Notes: a model not told the origin generated them from the letters alone. 64,000 nucleotides of DNA from Nitrosovibrio tenuis (GCF_900109785.1 NZ_FOBH01000002.1:124001-188000); one strand, 5' to 3'. Positions 28,285-37,320 are shown, numbered from the stretch's first letter. Numbers and translations are program-made.

Positions 28285-29655
28285 ATGGCGGGCATAGGCT
28301 TCGAAATTCGCAAAATTCTGGAGCGCGACAGTTACTGGTCGGTATTGCGCGCCTATGGTTATGCGGGCCTGGTGAGCGGTGGCCCCTGGGCCCTCTCGAT
28401 ACTGAGCATCATGATGATTGGCGTTCTTGCCGTCACCCTGGATGTTGCGCAGCAGGAAGTCAACGCCTTCCAGATTTGCGTAACCTACCTCATGGCCACC
28501 TCGTTGATCTGGAGCGGCGGCATGCAGCTGATGTTCACGCGTTTCGTGGCGGATCGGACTTACGCGGGCGAACAAGCCGAGGTGCTTCCCAACCTTTTCG
28601 GGGTCCTGATGGTCACCATGGTCGGTGGTTTCGCCTGGGCCGCGCCCATCATTTTCTGGCTATTCGATGGGCCGTTTTTCCAGCAGTTATTGCTGCTGTG
28701 CAATTTCGTGGCACTGAGCGGCTTGTGGATCGCCCTTATCTTTTTATCGGGCATGAAAGCATACAGGCGGATCGTTTGGACGCTAGCGAAGGGTTACTCC
28801 CTAGGAATTGCGATAGCGCTTGCGGCGGCGTCATGGGGGCTGAATGGCCTGTTACTGGGCGTGTTGATCGGGCACAGTTACCTGTTATTTTCGTTTTTAC
28901 ACCACATAGTGCGCGAATATCCGGGAAACGCGCTGCTTAAATTCGATTTTCTCAACCGCAACCGGAGCTTTTACAGTTTATTTGCCGTCGGCACTCTTTA
29001 TTACCTGGCCGTGTGGGTCGACAAGTTCATTTTCTGGTTTATCCCGCATACCTCCGAAGCGGTGATTGGTCCGCTGAGAGCTTCCATCATTTATGATCTT
29101 CCAATTTTTCTGGCTTACCTGTTCATCCTGCCCGGCATGGCAGTATTTCTGGTCAGCATGGAAGCCGATTTCGCCGAACAGAACGAGCGTTTTTACCGTG
29201 CCATCCGGGAGGGAGACACGCTTATGCATATAGAATACAGGCGGGACCGGATGGTTTATGCCGCGCGGCAAGGCATTTACGAGATCTTCAAAGTGCAAGG
29301 CATAACGGTTGCGCTATGCCTCCTGTGGGGCAGGGACCTTCTGCATGCAATCGGCATTTCTCCGCTATACATACATTTATTTTATATCGACGTCGTGGCA
29401 GTGAGTGTGCAGGTACTGCTGATGGCGATACTCAATGTGCTCTTTTACCTCGACGCCCGCCGGGAAGTGCTGATCATTACCACATGTTTTTTTGTTACTA
29501 ACCTGGTATTCACTGGAGCCACCCTGCAACTCGGCGCTGAGACTTTCGGCTACGGCTTTGCTGCTTCTGTCACGCTGTCCGCCTTTCTCGGCCTGTTTAT
29601 CCTCTCGCATAAATTCAACCGGCTGGAGTACGAAACATTCATGCTGCAGAATTAG
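28285..29655 (+). CDS. pelG: PelG: Wzx-like Pel membrane protein
   Basis: An inner-membrane protein of 456 residues with about twelve hydrophobic segments, related to polysaccharide flippases. It opens MAGIGFEIRKILERDSYWSV, the characteristic PelG start, and has YAGLVSGGPWALSILSIMMI as the first helix. It works with PelD, PelE and PelF to make or translocate Pel. The ATG follows the pelF stop by one base. The locus ends here; the following 200 bases before the converging regulator gene hold no gene I can support. Confidence 0.95.
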   Translation: MAGIGFEIRKILERDSYWSVLRAYGYAGLVSGGPWALSILSIMMIGVLAVTLDVAQQEVNAFQICVTYLMATSLIWSGGMQLMFTRFVADRTYAGEQAEVLPNLFGVLMVTMVGGFAWAAPIIFWLFDGPFFQQLLLLCNFVALSGLWIALIFLSGMKAYRRIVWTLAKGYSLGIAIALAAASWGLNGLLLGVLIGHSYLLFSFLHHIVREYPGNALLKFDFLNRNRSFYSLFAVGTLYYLAVWVDKFIFWFIPHTSEAVIGPLRASIIYDLPIFLAYLFILPGMAVFLVSMEADFAEQNERFYRAIREGDTLMHIEYRRDRMVYAARQGIYEIFKVQGITVALCLLWGRDLLHAIGISPLYIHLFYIDVVAVSVQVLLMAILNVLFYLDARREVLIITTCFFVTNLVFTGATLQLGAETFGYGFAASVTLSAFLGLFILSHKFNRLEYETFMLQN

Positions 29656-29858
29656 CGAGGGAGGGATTATTCAGAAAGAAGGCGGGCAATATCGCTGTGG
29701 ACCGAGCGTGCCGGCTGCGTCCGTGGTTGAGAAGCGGATTCGGGATACGAAGCGCTTTCATCCTGTCTGTCAGCATTTACGAAGCGCTAAAAGGCCGTAA
29801 TGGGGCCGCAACGGAGCTGCCAATGGGGCCTCTGCCAACAGGGCTGGTAGCCAGGCAG

Positions 29859-32800
29859 TCAGGCAGCGTCGACAAGATTTACATTCAAGCCGGCTTGGCG
29901 CGGGGTTATCTGGACCGATCCATCGATCACAACCGGAACATTAGTTCCCGTTGAACTCCATAAATGTTCACGTAATGGATCAGAATCCTGAAGTGAGCCG
30001 AGCAGCTTTTTGATTGCTTGCTGTTTTTTGTACTGGCAGACGTGGGCTGTTCCTATATTGCCCAGTCGATGATCCAATTTTTCTGCGGCTCCGTATACGC
30101 GCCAGGCAGCAAGCGGAACTTCCGAACTCTCTACAATGTTGAGGGCATTGGTAACATGCAGACTAGCCTCATTCAACGCTTCTTCTTTTATGGCAATCTC
30201 TGCAAATAACCAATAACTGAGCGCCAGATAAGTATTTTCAGGTGCGCCCGCCGCAAGGTCGTGCAACCGTTGGGCATAATGCCGCGCTTTTTCGAAATCT
30301 CCCACCGATAACCAGGCTTCGCTCGCTCCCTGGCAGGCGGGAAAGGAATAGTTACGCGATATGGGAAGTGAGTCGTTTTCCTCCGCTTTGAAAAAGGTTT
30401 CGAAGCAGCGGATGGCACCCGCGTAGTCTCCTATCCCAAGTAATGCCTTTCCATATATGGCCGAAAAATGGACCGAGATAAACACAGCCCAAGGCCCAAG
30501 ATTTGGCGGCAACGCTTCTTCACAGTATGTTTTGGCACTTTCAAAATCGCAGGCCTCCACGTACAGCCAAGCTGTCAGGATCTGGCCGTGCAAACGCAGG
30601 GGTAGAGTTGCATCGTTACAGTTGCGTTCAAACGCACGCCGGCTTTCCTCTGCAATCTGGCGTAATTTTCCCCACTCGCCCAAATGCAGCAAAGCCAATC
30701 CATAATAGTAATGCCCAACCATAAATATATAGCCATCGCCCAACGTACGGGATAATGCCAGGGCCTCTTCAGCCGTCGTACAGGCACTTCTATAATTCGA
30801 GGCCAGCAACTCGATATAGATATGCTGTGTTAGTCGCGAGTGCAGTACAAGCGGGTTCGAGCTGGTGCGAGCCACATTCATCGCCTTATGGCAGGCCCTG
30901 GCGTAATCTGCGCACCATGGACCAAACAAGAGGTTCAGCCCGCCCCACATACCCTTGACCAGCGACTGAAGAATTCCGTCATCAAGATCTTTACTGCGCG
31001 CCATCGCTTGTTCCGCCAATTCAAGACATTCCCGACGATCCAGCCATACCGAGACACGGCTCAATTCGAGAAGGGCCAAAACCTCTGCCCGGCGGTTGCC
31101 CGAGGCTTTGGCCGTGGCGAGCATATTTTCCAGGTCGGCTTTAGCGCCAGCTATTTCACCCATGGAGCGGCGTATTGCCGAAGAGTGTTTCAGGAGATCG
31201 ATGCGTGTTTCGGCCTGCTTTTCCTGCGGCAGCCGCTCAACCATGCCCAACGCACGGACGAGATAGTCGTAGGCCTCGCGATTCGCGAACCGCTGTGCCG
31301 CATTGGCCGCTGCTTGCGTCAGATAACCAACTGCTCGATTCCAGTCCCATCCCTTTTCAAAATGCAGGGACAATTCAGCGGCATACTTCAGATCCTGTTT
31401 GCCGTGCAATCGTTCGAGGCATTCACCAATGCGTAAATGCAACCTTATGAGCTCGCCGGCGGAAAGCCGTTGATAGAGCACCTCGACATATAAAGCATGG
31501 CGGAACGCATAGTTACAGACAGCCTCGCCCTGTACACCCCGCTCCATACCATCCGAAAGCAATATGTGGCCACGCCTGACCAATGTATCGCAGCAGCGAT
31601 CTACCTCGGCCATCTGAATATCGAGTACCGCACTGAGCAGTATCGCCGAAAAGTGAGAGCCTATTGCGCTGGCGACTCCCAACAGGTGTTGCTCATCAAA
31701 GCTCAATCGTTCAATCTCGCGTTCGATCACGCGGCGGATGGTATCCGGTAGCGCCTTATCCACTACTATATCCGGGGACAGGGGCCAGCCCTGGTGTTGA
31801 CTTACCAAATACTCGGTCAGATTGGAGACAAACAGGGGGAGCCCACCGGTCCTGGTGAAAAGCGCCTGGCTTACTGAATCCGGAATTTCGATATCAGGGA
31901 AACGCCGGATCAGGTAGCCCTTGACCTCATCCAGGGAGAAGGGATCCACAGCGATCTCGGAGCTGACGCCGCGCATCTGCAGCTCATCGTGGATCAAGGC
32001 AATAGGGTGAGTATGCAGGCTGGCATCGACTGGCCGATAGCTTGCCACAATCATAATGGGCACCGGCTCATTGCGGCGCGCGAGTAAGCTGAGAAAGTCC
32101 AGGGTCGCGTGGTCGCTCCAATGTAGATCCTCCAGCACCGCAATCAACGGCGTATCCTTGCTTAAGGCTTCGAGCAGCTCGCATCCTTCCCTTACCATGC
32201 GCTCACGGCTCGCGCCGAAGATTTCGCGCTGGAGCGCTTCTCGCTCTTCCAGTTTCAGTACTGACGGAAATTGCGCAAGCCAGACCGGCGCGTGGCGACG
32301 TAGAGACTCGATCAGTTTGCTGCCTCCTGGTGCACGGCAATGTTTTTCCATTGCCTCGATCATGGGAAGCAGGGCCTCACCCTGACCAAAATGCTTGACA
32401 CAACGCATGCGTAAGACCATCGGAGCATAGTCGCCCACCTGGTCGAGAAACATTTCAATCAGGGTTGTTTTGCCGATTCCAGGCTCGCCTGTCAGGAAAA
32501 CAACCTGGCGCAAGCGTTCCAGCGATTTTTGCCAGATAGTCAGCAATTTGGCTTGAACCAAATCGCGGTCGATCCAGTAGCCTGATCTGTTGGTTAGCCG
32601 ATCCTCACGGCGAGCGCTGATTGCAGACTCTTCCGTTTTCTTCGCAGGTTGAATTTCAGTAACCGGCGCAGCAAAGCGGTAGCCGCGTCGAGCGGCGGTT
32701 ACCAGATAGGTTGGAGCATGGGCATCATCTCCCAATACCTGGCGCAGCTCGTTAATGCAGACTTTCAGCACCGCCTCGCCGACGCAACGATGCTGCCACA

Positions 32801-32969
32801 CGGCGTCCAGCAACTCATCCTTCGTCACGAGCTGGCCGTGCCGTTCAATCAAATAACACAACGCAGCAAAACTCTTGGGCCGCAATGGCACCACCTGATC
32901 GTTGCGCCAAAGCGTGGCATTGGCTTTGTCCAACCTGAAAGGGTGGAATTCCCAGCAATTTATCTGCAT
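29859..32969 (-). CDS. Large transcriptional regulator: winged helix, ATPase and TPR-like domains
   Basis: A 1036-residue protein in three parts. Residues 1-102 are an OmpR-type winged helix (LRPKSFAALCYLIERHGQLV to TAARRGYRFA). Next is a STAND-like ATPase with Walker A GEPGIGKTT (about 161-169) and Walker B LIAVLEDLHWSDH. The remaining ~550 residues are helical repeats of the TPR kind (HYYYGLALLHLGEWGKLRQI). Such proteins are cytoplasmic regulators that sense a ligand through the ATPase/repeat region; the target is unknown. It converges on pelG, so it is a candidate regulator of the locus, though position is the only evidence. Confidence 0.85.
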   Translation of the reverse strand: MQINCWEFHPFRLDKANATLWRNDQVVPLRPKSFAALCYLIERHGQLVTKDELLDAVWQHRCVGEAVLKVCINELRQVLGDDAHAPTYLVTAARRGYRFAAPVTEIQPAKKTEESAISARREDRLTNRSGYWIDRDLVQAKLLTIWQKSLERLRQVVFLTGEPGIGKTTLIEMFLDQVGDYAPMVLRMRCVKHFGQGEALLPMIEAMEKHCRAPGGSKLIESLRRHAPVWLAQFPSVLKLEEREALQREIFGASRERMVREGCELLEALSKDTPLIAVLEDLHWSDHATLDFLSLLARRNEPVPIMIVASYRPVDASLHTHPIALIHDELQMRGVSSEIAVDPFSLDEVKGYLIRRFPDIEIPDSVSQALFTRTGGLPLFVSNLTEYLVSQHQGWPLSPDIVVDKALPDTIRRVIEREIERLSFDEQHLLGVASAIGSHFSAILLSAVLDIQMAEVDRCCDTLVRRGHILLSDGMERGVQGEAVCNYAFRHALYVEVLYQRLSAGELIRLHLRIGECLERLHGKQDLKYAAELSLHFEKGWDWNRAVGYLTQAAANAAQRFANREAYDYLVRALGMVERLPQEKQAETRIDLLKHSSAIRRSMGEIAGAKADLENMLATAKASGNRRAEVLALLELSRVSVWLDRRECLELAEQAMARSKDLDDGILQSLVKGMWGGLNLLFGPWCADYARACHKAMNVARTSSNPLVLHSRLTQHIYIELLASNYRSACTTAEEALALSRTLGDGYIFMVGHYYYGLALLHLGEWGKLRQIAEESRRAFERNCNDATLPLRLHGQILTAWLYVEACDFESAKTYCEEALPPNLGPWAVFISVHFSAIYGKALLGIGDYAGAIRCFETFFKAEENDSLPISRNYSFPACQGASEAWLSVGDFEKARHYAQRLHDLAAGAPENTYLALSYWLFAEIAIKEEALNEASLHVTNALNIVESSEVPLAAWRVYGAAEKLDHRLGNIGTAHVCQYKKQQAIKKLLGSLQDSDPLREHLWSSTGTNVPVVIDGSVQITPRQAGLNVNLVDAA

Positions 32970-33130
32970 GTCGGTATCCCTAAAAATGGTTTTGCCATCT
33001 TAAAAATCTATTTGGAGTCGGTCCAAACACGATTTAACCAATATTTAACCTTTTCGTTACTACTTTTTCGTTGAATTTGCATATCGTTCAATTCCCCAAC
33101 CCCGATTATTAAAATTCGGAGGAGCAGATA

Positions 33131-33307
33131 ATGAAAAAATCACCACTTATAGATCTGTTCGGCTTAAGCGAAGATCCGCTGGATAATAACCGGCTGGATG
33201 AGTTATTTTATCGCCTCGAACTGGAAATTATCACCTCGAATTCCATGCCCGACAACGCCCTTTTCGATCCTGAAAGGCAGGTCATCGACAGCTTCATCAT
33301 TATCTAA
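33131..33307 (+). CDS. Small hypothetical protein
   Basis: A 58-codon frame opening MKKSPLIDLFGLSEDPLDNN and ending RQVIDSFIII. It is preceded by GGAGGAG seven bases before the ATG, one of the strongest ribosome sites in the window. The protein is acidic, with no signal peptide or membrane helix. I recognise no family. It reads towards the GAF gene 500 bases downstream. The ribosome site makes translation likely; the function is unknown. Confidence 0.6.
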   Translation: MKKSPLIDLFGLSEDPLDNNRLDELFYRLELEIITSNSMPDNALFDPERQVIDSFIII

Positions 33308-33807
33308 CGTCATCGCCGAACCGGAGGTTTATTGGCGTCTTTTTTTGACATTTGTGAACTGCTCATCCCAACCAACCTGTTACTGCACGACTCGTGGAAA
33401 GACTTAAATATCGTCGGATTCGCGGGAAGTCCGTAGACTTCTTCCTAGAATTTCCTTCGCGGGTTTGAACGACCATATACCTGCTAATCCCCAACGCGTC
33501 GAATTGCCGTTTTCCACTTTCTAGGATTTCCTTGGTCTTAGCATCGATCTTTGCACCGATTCATTACGACCGGGACCGGCGGGCTATCGAATTACTCGTC
33601 AAGGGTCGCCTTAGCTTGTGCCCGGTTCATATTATTCGCTCCCATGTTCCTAAGCCAATCGCGGCCTTTGCGTTTTCCGCATGGCGAAAACCGACCTTGG
33701 AATTGACCTGTTTTCTTGACAGTGTTCCTTGTTCTAAAAATTTTGTTACAGAGCTAAGCTGACACGCTGTTATAAAAAAATTGCTGGTCATTGCGATGAG
33801 GTTTCAA
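33308..33807. other. Intergenic stretch upstream of the GAF gene
   Basis: About 500 bases with no gene I can support. It holds a small inverted repeat GAAGTC-CGTA-GACTTC near 33427-33442. The last 80 bases are AT-rich and may hold the promoter of the GAF gene. Confidence 0.35.
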
Positions 33808-34596
33808 ATGGACGTTACCAATGGTGTCGAAAATCAGCTCATCAGGCTTCAGGATATATCCGGTTTTCTGGAAGCGGACAGTCTCGACGACAATCTTATG
33901 CAGTTGGCGGAAAAGACGGCCCAAATTCTGGAAGCTCAACATTGTTCGATTATGCTTTTGAATGAAGGCGAACCTGAAAATCCGCGCATGAGAGTTTGCG
34001 GCAGTTATGGCTCGCTGGCAGCAGCCGCATACAAGGAATCGGTGCATAAGGGAGAGGGTATTGCCGGGCATGTAGTTGCCACCGGAAAATCCCTCTTTAT
34101 CGAAAATATAGACGAATCCCAGTTCGCCGATCGGGCTCGCCGCGGCAAGGATTCACACAAGAGCCTATTGTGCTCGCCGATAAGAATTGATGCCGGGATT
34201 GTGGGGGTGGTCAATGTGACGGGTTACAAGAACGGAAAATCGTTCAGGCCGGGTGATCTGAATTTGCTGGATGTCGTAGCCATGTTCATAGGTAAATCGA
34301 TTCAGACGCTACAGCTTCAGAGTATTTTGAATTCCCGTTTCGCACAAATGGCTCTGATACAGGAGATGCAACAAAATGTCGGCAGCTCATTGAAAAACGT
34401 TTTGCATAAACCCGATCAAATAGCGAAAATCATGGCGAAATCCTTTTATAAGGAAATGACGCGCGCGGGCTTCGGCTCAAGTCAGGTAATCAACGTGGCA
34501 TCGGACATCATTTCCCAGCTAAACAGCAATTTGCAGCGGCACGGTAAACGGGTTGCGCGAACGATTGGAAGCGCGATGCCGTCAGTTGGCGATTAG
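33808..34596 (+). CDS. GAF domain protein
   Basis: A cytoplasmic protein of 262 residues. A GAF sensory domain fills about residues 15-175, with CSIMLLNEGE, KGEGIAGHVVATGKSLFIEN and LCSPIRIDAGIVGVVNVTGY. The C-terminal ~90 residues are helical (FAQMALIQEMQQNVGSSLKN) and contain no recognisable kinase, GGDEF or HTH domain. It may therefore be a single-domain sensor acting through a partner. I chose the ATG at 33808, preceded by TGAGG; an ATG at 33796 is in frame too. A hairpin with arms CGCTCCCG and CGGGAGCG follows the stop at 34604-34623. Confidence 0.82.
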   Translation: MDVTNGVENQLIRLQDISGFLEADSLDDNLMQLAEKTAQILEAQHCSIMLLNEGEPENPRMRVCGSYGSLAAAAYKESVHKGEGIAGHVVATGKSLFIENIDESQFADRARRGKDSHKSLLCSPIRIDAGIVGVVNVTGYKNGKSFRPGDLNLLDVVAMFIGKSIQTLQLQSILNSRFAQMALIQEMQQNVGSSLKNVLHKPDQIAKIMAKSFYKEMTRAGFGSSQVINVASDIISQLNSNLQRHGKRVARTIGSAMPSVGD

Positions 34597-34603
34597 ATCC
34601 ACT

Positions 34604-34623
34604 CGCTCCCGAACGCGGGAGCG
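34604..34623 (+). terminator. Possible hairpin after the GAF gene
   Basis: Perfect eight-base stem CGCTCCCG / CGGGAGCG with loop AACG, seven bases after the GAF gene stop. There is no T-run behind it, so it is not a standard intrinsic terminator; it may only stabilise the 3' end. Confidence 0.35.
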
Positions 34624-34790
34624 GGTTGTACGCGCGGGACTTCCTACGCACGAGGAACGGTTCCACGCTGATTTTACGGTCTTCCAGACCTTTTTGGTGT
34701 CCAGTTTGCTGTCCAGTAACGAAGCGTCCAGTTTAGATTGGGCTTGCTTTTTATTGGTGGTCGTTCGAAAAATCCGGTTCGTCTATCCAT

Positions 34791-34816
34791 AGGCGTTAAT
34801 GCGGCGTAACCCGACG
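34791..34816. repeat. Dispersed imperfect palindrome, copy 1
   Basis: GCGTTAATGCGGCGTAACCC followed by GAC. It belongs to a family of imperfect palindromes with a GTCGGRTTA...TAAYCCGAC core seen five times in intergenic DNA of this window (also at 40536, 40622, 41432 and 61557). Confidence 0.5.
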
Positions 34817-34828
34817 TGAAGCACTTTG

Positions 34829-35083
34829 CTATTCGTTCACCTCTTTCCATTTTGCCGCGGCGAGGCAAACCGCTTCGCGCAGGGTGGCGCCGCTGGTTTT
34901 GATTTCATTACAGTACACGATAAAGCCGCCCCGATAGTGTGGGGTAGGGCGGTTATAAATTGCCTGGTCGCAGTATTCGCCCAGCCAGTCCAGTATTTCT
35001 GTATCGGTAAGGCCAAGAGGGGCCGGATGGCGTTCGATCCACAATTCTTTCCAGCTCGACTGCCGTCCGACCCTGTTTCCCAT
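34829..35083 (-). CDS. Hypothetical small phage-type protein
   Basis: An 84-residue protein opening MGNRVGRQSSWKELWIERHP and containing YRGGFIVYCNEIKTSGATLR and EAVCLAAAKWKEVNE. No signal peptide or named domain. I chose the ATG at 35083; a TTG at 35125 would add 14 residues. About 225 bases upstream are two copies of the palindrome ACAAG-N5-CTTGT that also fills the repressor promoter near 37.3 kb, so it may be under the same repressor. It marks the left edge of the phage-like region as I see it. Confidence 0.55.
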   Translation of the reverse strand: MGNRVGRQSSWKELWIERHPAPLGLTDTEILDWLGEYCDQAIYNRPTPHYRGGFIVYCNEIKTSGATLREAVCLAAAKWKEVNE

Positions 35084-35601
35084 AGTTAAGCGCGTTCCCC
35101 TGATTTTATTGCATTGCCCTTTCAAGTCGGGCGAAGTTCCGCGCCAGGCACGGCCTGGGCATTTCTTTACGCCTTTCCCTTCCCTAACCGCTTGTCTTTC
35201 CGCGCCACCGGGGACTTATCGGATCGAGGCTATGCCGGGTTGGGCTACGCATCTGTTTCACGGTCTTTCAATCTGCCGCGATGTGATGCGGCATTGAGGG
35301 GCATGTTACAAGCAATTCTTGTAGTTGTCAAGGATAACTTGTAAACAGACGGGCAGCATTCGGTTTCACAGTCGAGCGGGGTCGCCGAGAGTGAGGAGGG
35401 GAGGCATACAGAGAGAGAGCGGGAAATTCTGGCGCAGTAAGCTTGACTGACTGCGCTTTCGCGGAAAATGAGCCGCTGGTTCGAGCTCTACCGGTCAGGA
35501 ACAGAGGTGTTCTTGATTCGCGGTATATATCAAGAAGACGGTGCTTTTTTATTAGACGTGGGCTCTGCTCTGTTTTACACAAAAGGGCCGCATTTCAATG
35601 C
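35084..35601. other. Intergenic region containing two operator copies
   Basis: About 500 bases. The two palindromes at 35307-35342 are the only clear signal. A plus-strand frame starting at 35468 opens MSRWFELYRSGTEVFLIRGI, but its second half overlaps the 3' end of the reversed lipoprotein gene and it has only a weak ribosome site, so I do not call it. Confidence 0.4.
35307..35342. promoter_or_regulatory. Two palindromic operator sites, remote copy
   Basis: ACAAG-CAATT-CTTGT at 35308-35322 and TCAAG-GATAA-CTTGT at 35328-35342. Their centres are 20 bases apart. They match the three sites at the repressor promoter 2 kb to the right, so the same repressor probably binds here. The minus-strand gene ending at 34829 is the nearest candidate target. 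Confidence 0.7.
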
Positions 35602-35934
35602 CTACCTGACTGGGACACGAATGAACGGGGTGATATTGGGATCGCGCTCATGCGTTCTGCCTGGGCCATATTCGACAACGCGGCCGTCTTTCAGTATGAC
35701 CGAATAATCGACGAGATCCTGCATGGCGCCTGAAAAATATGACCAGGCGCTGGTACGCCGCTCAAGATAGAGCAATACTTCATAATCGCCGTTTCGCTGA
35801 TAACCATCCGGATCGCCTGCAACGTTTATAACTTCGGCTTTGGTCATACCTTCATGCAGGCCGGTCATCTTGCCTCCCATGACGCATGCGGAAAGGATCA
35901 TGGCGCTTAACAGGGAAAACACGACCGATTTCAT
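35602..35934 (-). CDS. Lipoprotein with SmpA/OmlA-like domain
   Basis: A 110-residue lipoprotein; signal MKSVVFSLLSAMILSAC with lipobox LSAC. The mature part has GMTKAEVINVAGDPDGYQRN, the helix-turn typical of SmpA/OmlA (BamE-like) domains, then EVLLYLERR. It probably sits in the outer membrane facing the periplasm. It is not known to be BamE itself, being shorter and lacking BamE's other motifs. It sits between phage-like genes but looks like ordinary host coding sequence. Confidence 0.75.
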   Translation of the reverse strand: MKSVVFSLLSAMILSACVMGGKMTGLHEGMTKAEVINVAGDPDGYQRNGDYEVLLYLERRTSAWSYFSGAMQDLVDYSVILKDGRVVEYGPGRTHERDPNITPFIRVPVR

Positions 35935-36026
35935 AATTTTGCTCCAGAAATAATACAGTGAATCTATATTATAGGCTCAGGAGAACGGGAGCGGCACGAA
36001 CGGTAGCGGTACCTCTGGGAGCGAGA

Positions 36027-36248
36027 TTAACTCTCCAGTTCCTTGATGAGCAAAGCCACTTCCGCCACTTCCCCCAGGACCGCCTTTACCGCCTTTTCAA
36101 GGGGAAACTTGCGCGTTTCAATTTCGTGCAGGTGTTCGGGAAATTGGGAGATATATTGCTTCTGCATTGCGCGAGCCTTTTCCGAAACGTGGAAGGCGAA
36201 CAGCATTTCCACAGCATCGTAAGGTGCGGAGCTCATCGCGCCTTTCAT
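36027..36248 (-). CDS. Small helical hypothetical protein
   Basis: A 73-residue protein, mostly helical: AVEMLFAFHVSEKARAMQKQ, then FPLEKAVKAVLGEVAEVALL. No known domain. Its start overlaps the stop of the preceding 35-codon frame as ATGA, so the two are coupled. The order repressor, tiny gene, small helical gene is usual for phage early regions. The function is unknown. Confidence 0.6.
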   Translation of the reverse strand: MKGAMSSAPYDAVEMLFAFHVSEKARAMQKQYISQFPEHLHEIETRKFPLEKAVKAVLGEVAEVALLIKELES

Positions 36249-36352
36249 GACATTTCTTCCTGCGATGCGTGAGCGCTGACTGCGCCGGAGCCGCCCGAGC
36301 CTTCCTCCTGGAGTGATCTCTTACCCTTGCCGTAATCGTTATTGAATTTCAT
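36245..36352 (-). CDS. Very small hypothetical protein
   Basis: A 35-codon frame opening MKFNNDYGKGKRSLQEEGSG and ending SQEEMS. It is charged and glycine/serine-rich, and probably unstructured. GGGGAGA stands just before the ATG at 36352, and the stop overlaps the next start, which supports real translation. No family recognised. Confidence 0.5.
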   Translation of the reverse strand: MKFNNDYGKGKRSLQEEGSGGSGAVSAHASQEEMS

Positions 36353-36705
36353 ACAGTCTCCCCGAATACTCATCTGATCTTGTTGATTGACGCGTTTGAG
36401 TACGCCTTGATCGGTTGCGCAGAGACTTCTCAACACGTTTTTCAGGCTCGCCCCGTGGCCAATTCCTCATTTGGCAGCTTAGCCGCAACGTATTTATCCC
36501 TCCGATTTACCAGCCATGTGGTCAACCATTGCCACCACCATTACCACCCCCATTGCCAACTGATTTGCAACCAAGCTGCGAATTCAGGTTTCGGTTTAAT
36601 CGTGGATCAGCTATGGGAACGATCAATTAGCCGGTTTTGTAACCCAAGATTCTGCCACGCCTGTCGAGCTTACGGCGGTCTGGCTGGTGTCTGTGGTGTC
36701 GCCGT
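36353..36705. other. Gap between the repressor and small genes
   Basis: About 350 bases. A minus-strand frame of about 35 codons ends in glycine/asparagine repeats (GNGGGNGGGNG at roughly 36525-36560) but has only a TTG start and no ribosome site. It may be the remains of a secreted glycine-rich protein. Nothing else is supported. Confidence 0.35.
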
Positions 36706-37251
36706 CTATCTGCCGATTGCCGTCTTTCCTCGAACCTTTGTTCTGTCCCCGGACAGCCGACGCGGAGGAAATGCGGGGGGCGGGTGAGGAGCCAGATCCG
36801 GTGCAAGCAAAGGTTTCCGGTCTTTGGGGGCCGCCTCCTCAATTTGCTCTCCGCCAACAAGAGCCTTGCTTATTGTCACCAGACGGACGGCATCTTCCGG
36901 CGACATGCGCCGCATCGCTTCGATAACCTGATTGATGAGAGGATCATTAGCTGAAAGAGTTTTTGCAGGCAGACTCGCCGGGGCTGCTCCCCCGGATTCG
37001 GGCCACTTGGCTTCGGCTGGCGCGGCCCCTTCCAATTTTCCCGGCTCCTCCGGAACGATGCCAAAAAGCATTAGCGCGGGCGGTAGATTGAGCACTTCCG
37101 CAATCTTGTTCAATCTTTTTCCCCGCGGCTGGGTTGCTCCGGCTTCCCATTGCTGGACAGCCTGAGGGGAGACGCCAACCAGTTCGGCCAATTGCGACTG
37201 ATTCAGGTTAAGTTTCTCGCGCGCCTCGCGGATGATCTTCGCAATGTTCAT
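36706..37251 (-). CDS. XRE-family repressor
   Basis: A 181-residue DNA-binding protein. The N-terminal helix-turn-helix reads LNQSQLAELVGVSPQAVQQW, as in Cro/CI-type regulators. The rest is proline- and alanine-rich with a helical piece, LINQVIEAMRRMSPEDAVRL; there is no LexA-like peptidase, so SOS self-cleavage is not expected. Three palindromes fill the space between this gene and the divergent DUF1376 gene, the usual layout of an autoregulated phage repressor. The ATG at 37251 gives the standard MNIAKIIREAREKL start. Confidence 0.85.
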   Translation of the reverse strand: MNIAKIIREAREKLNLNQSQLAELVGVSPQAVQQWEAGATQPRGKRLNKIAEVLNLPPALMLFGIVPEEPGKLEGAAPAEAKWPESGGAAPASLPAKTLSANDPLINQVIEAMRRMSPEDAVRLVTISKALVGGEQIEEAAPKDRKPLLAPDLAPHPPPAFPPRRLSGDRTKVRGKTAIGR

Positions 37252-37262
37252 GGTTTCATGAT

Positions 37263-37320
37263 ACAAGCAAAGCTTGTGATCTGTTTACAAGAATTACTTG
37301 ACTATACAAGTCATTCTTGT
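37263..37320. promoter_or_regulatory. Triple operator of the XRE repressor
   Basis: Three copies of a 15-base palindrome: ACAAG-CAAAG-CTTGT (37263-37277), ACAAG-AATTA-CTTGA (37287-37301) and ACAAG-TCATT-CTTGT (37306-37320). A further half-site CTTGT is near 37328. Centres are 24 and 19 bases apart. They lie between the repressor and the divergent replication-type gene, as in phage right operators. Confidence 0.82.

Noticed and set aside
35468-35707. Plus-strand frame opening MSRWFELYRSGTEV
   Set aside because: The first half looks protein-like, but the second half is antisense to the lipoprotein gene at 35602-35934 and the ribosome site is weak.
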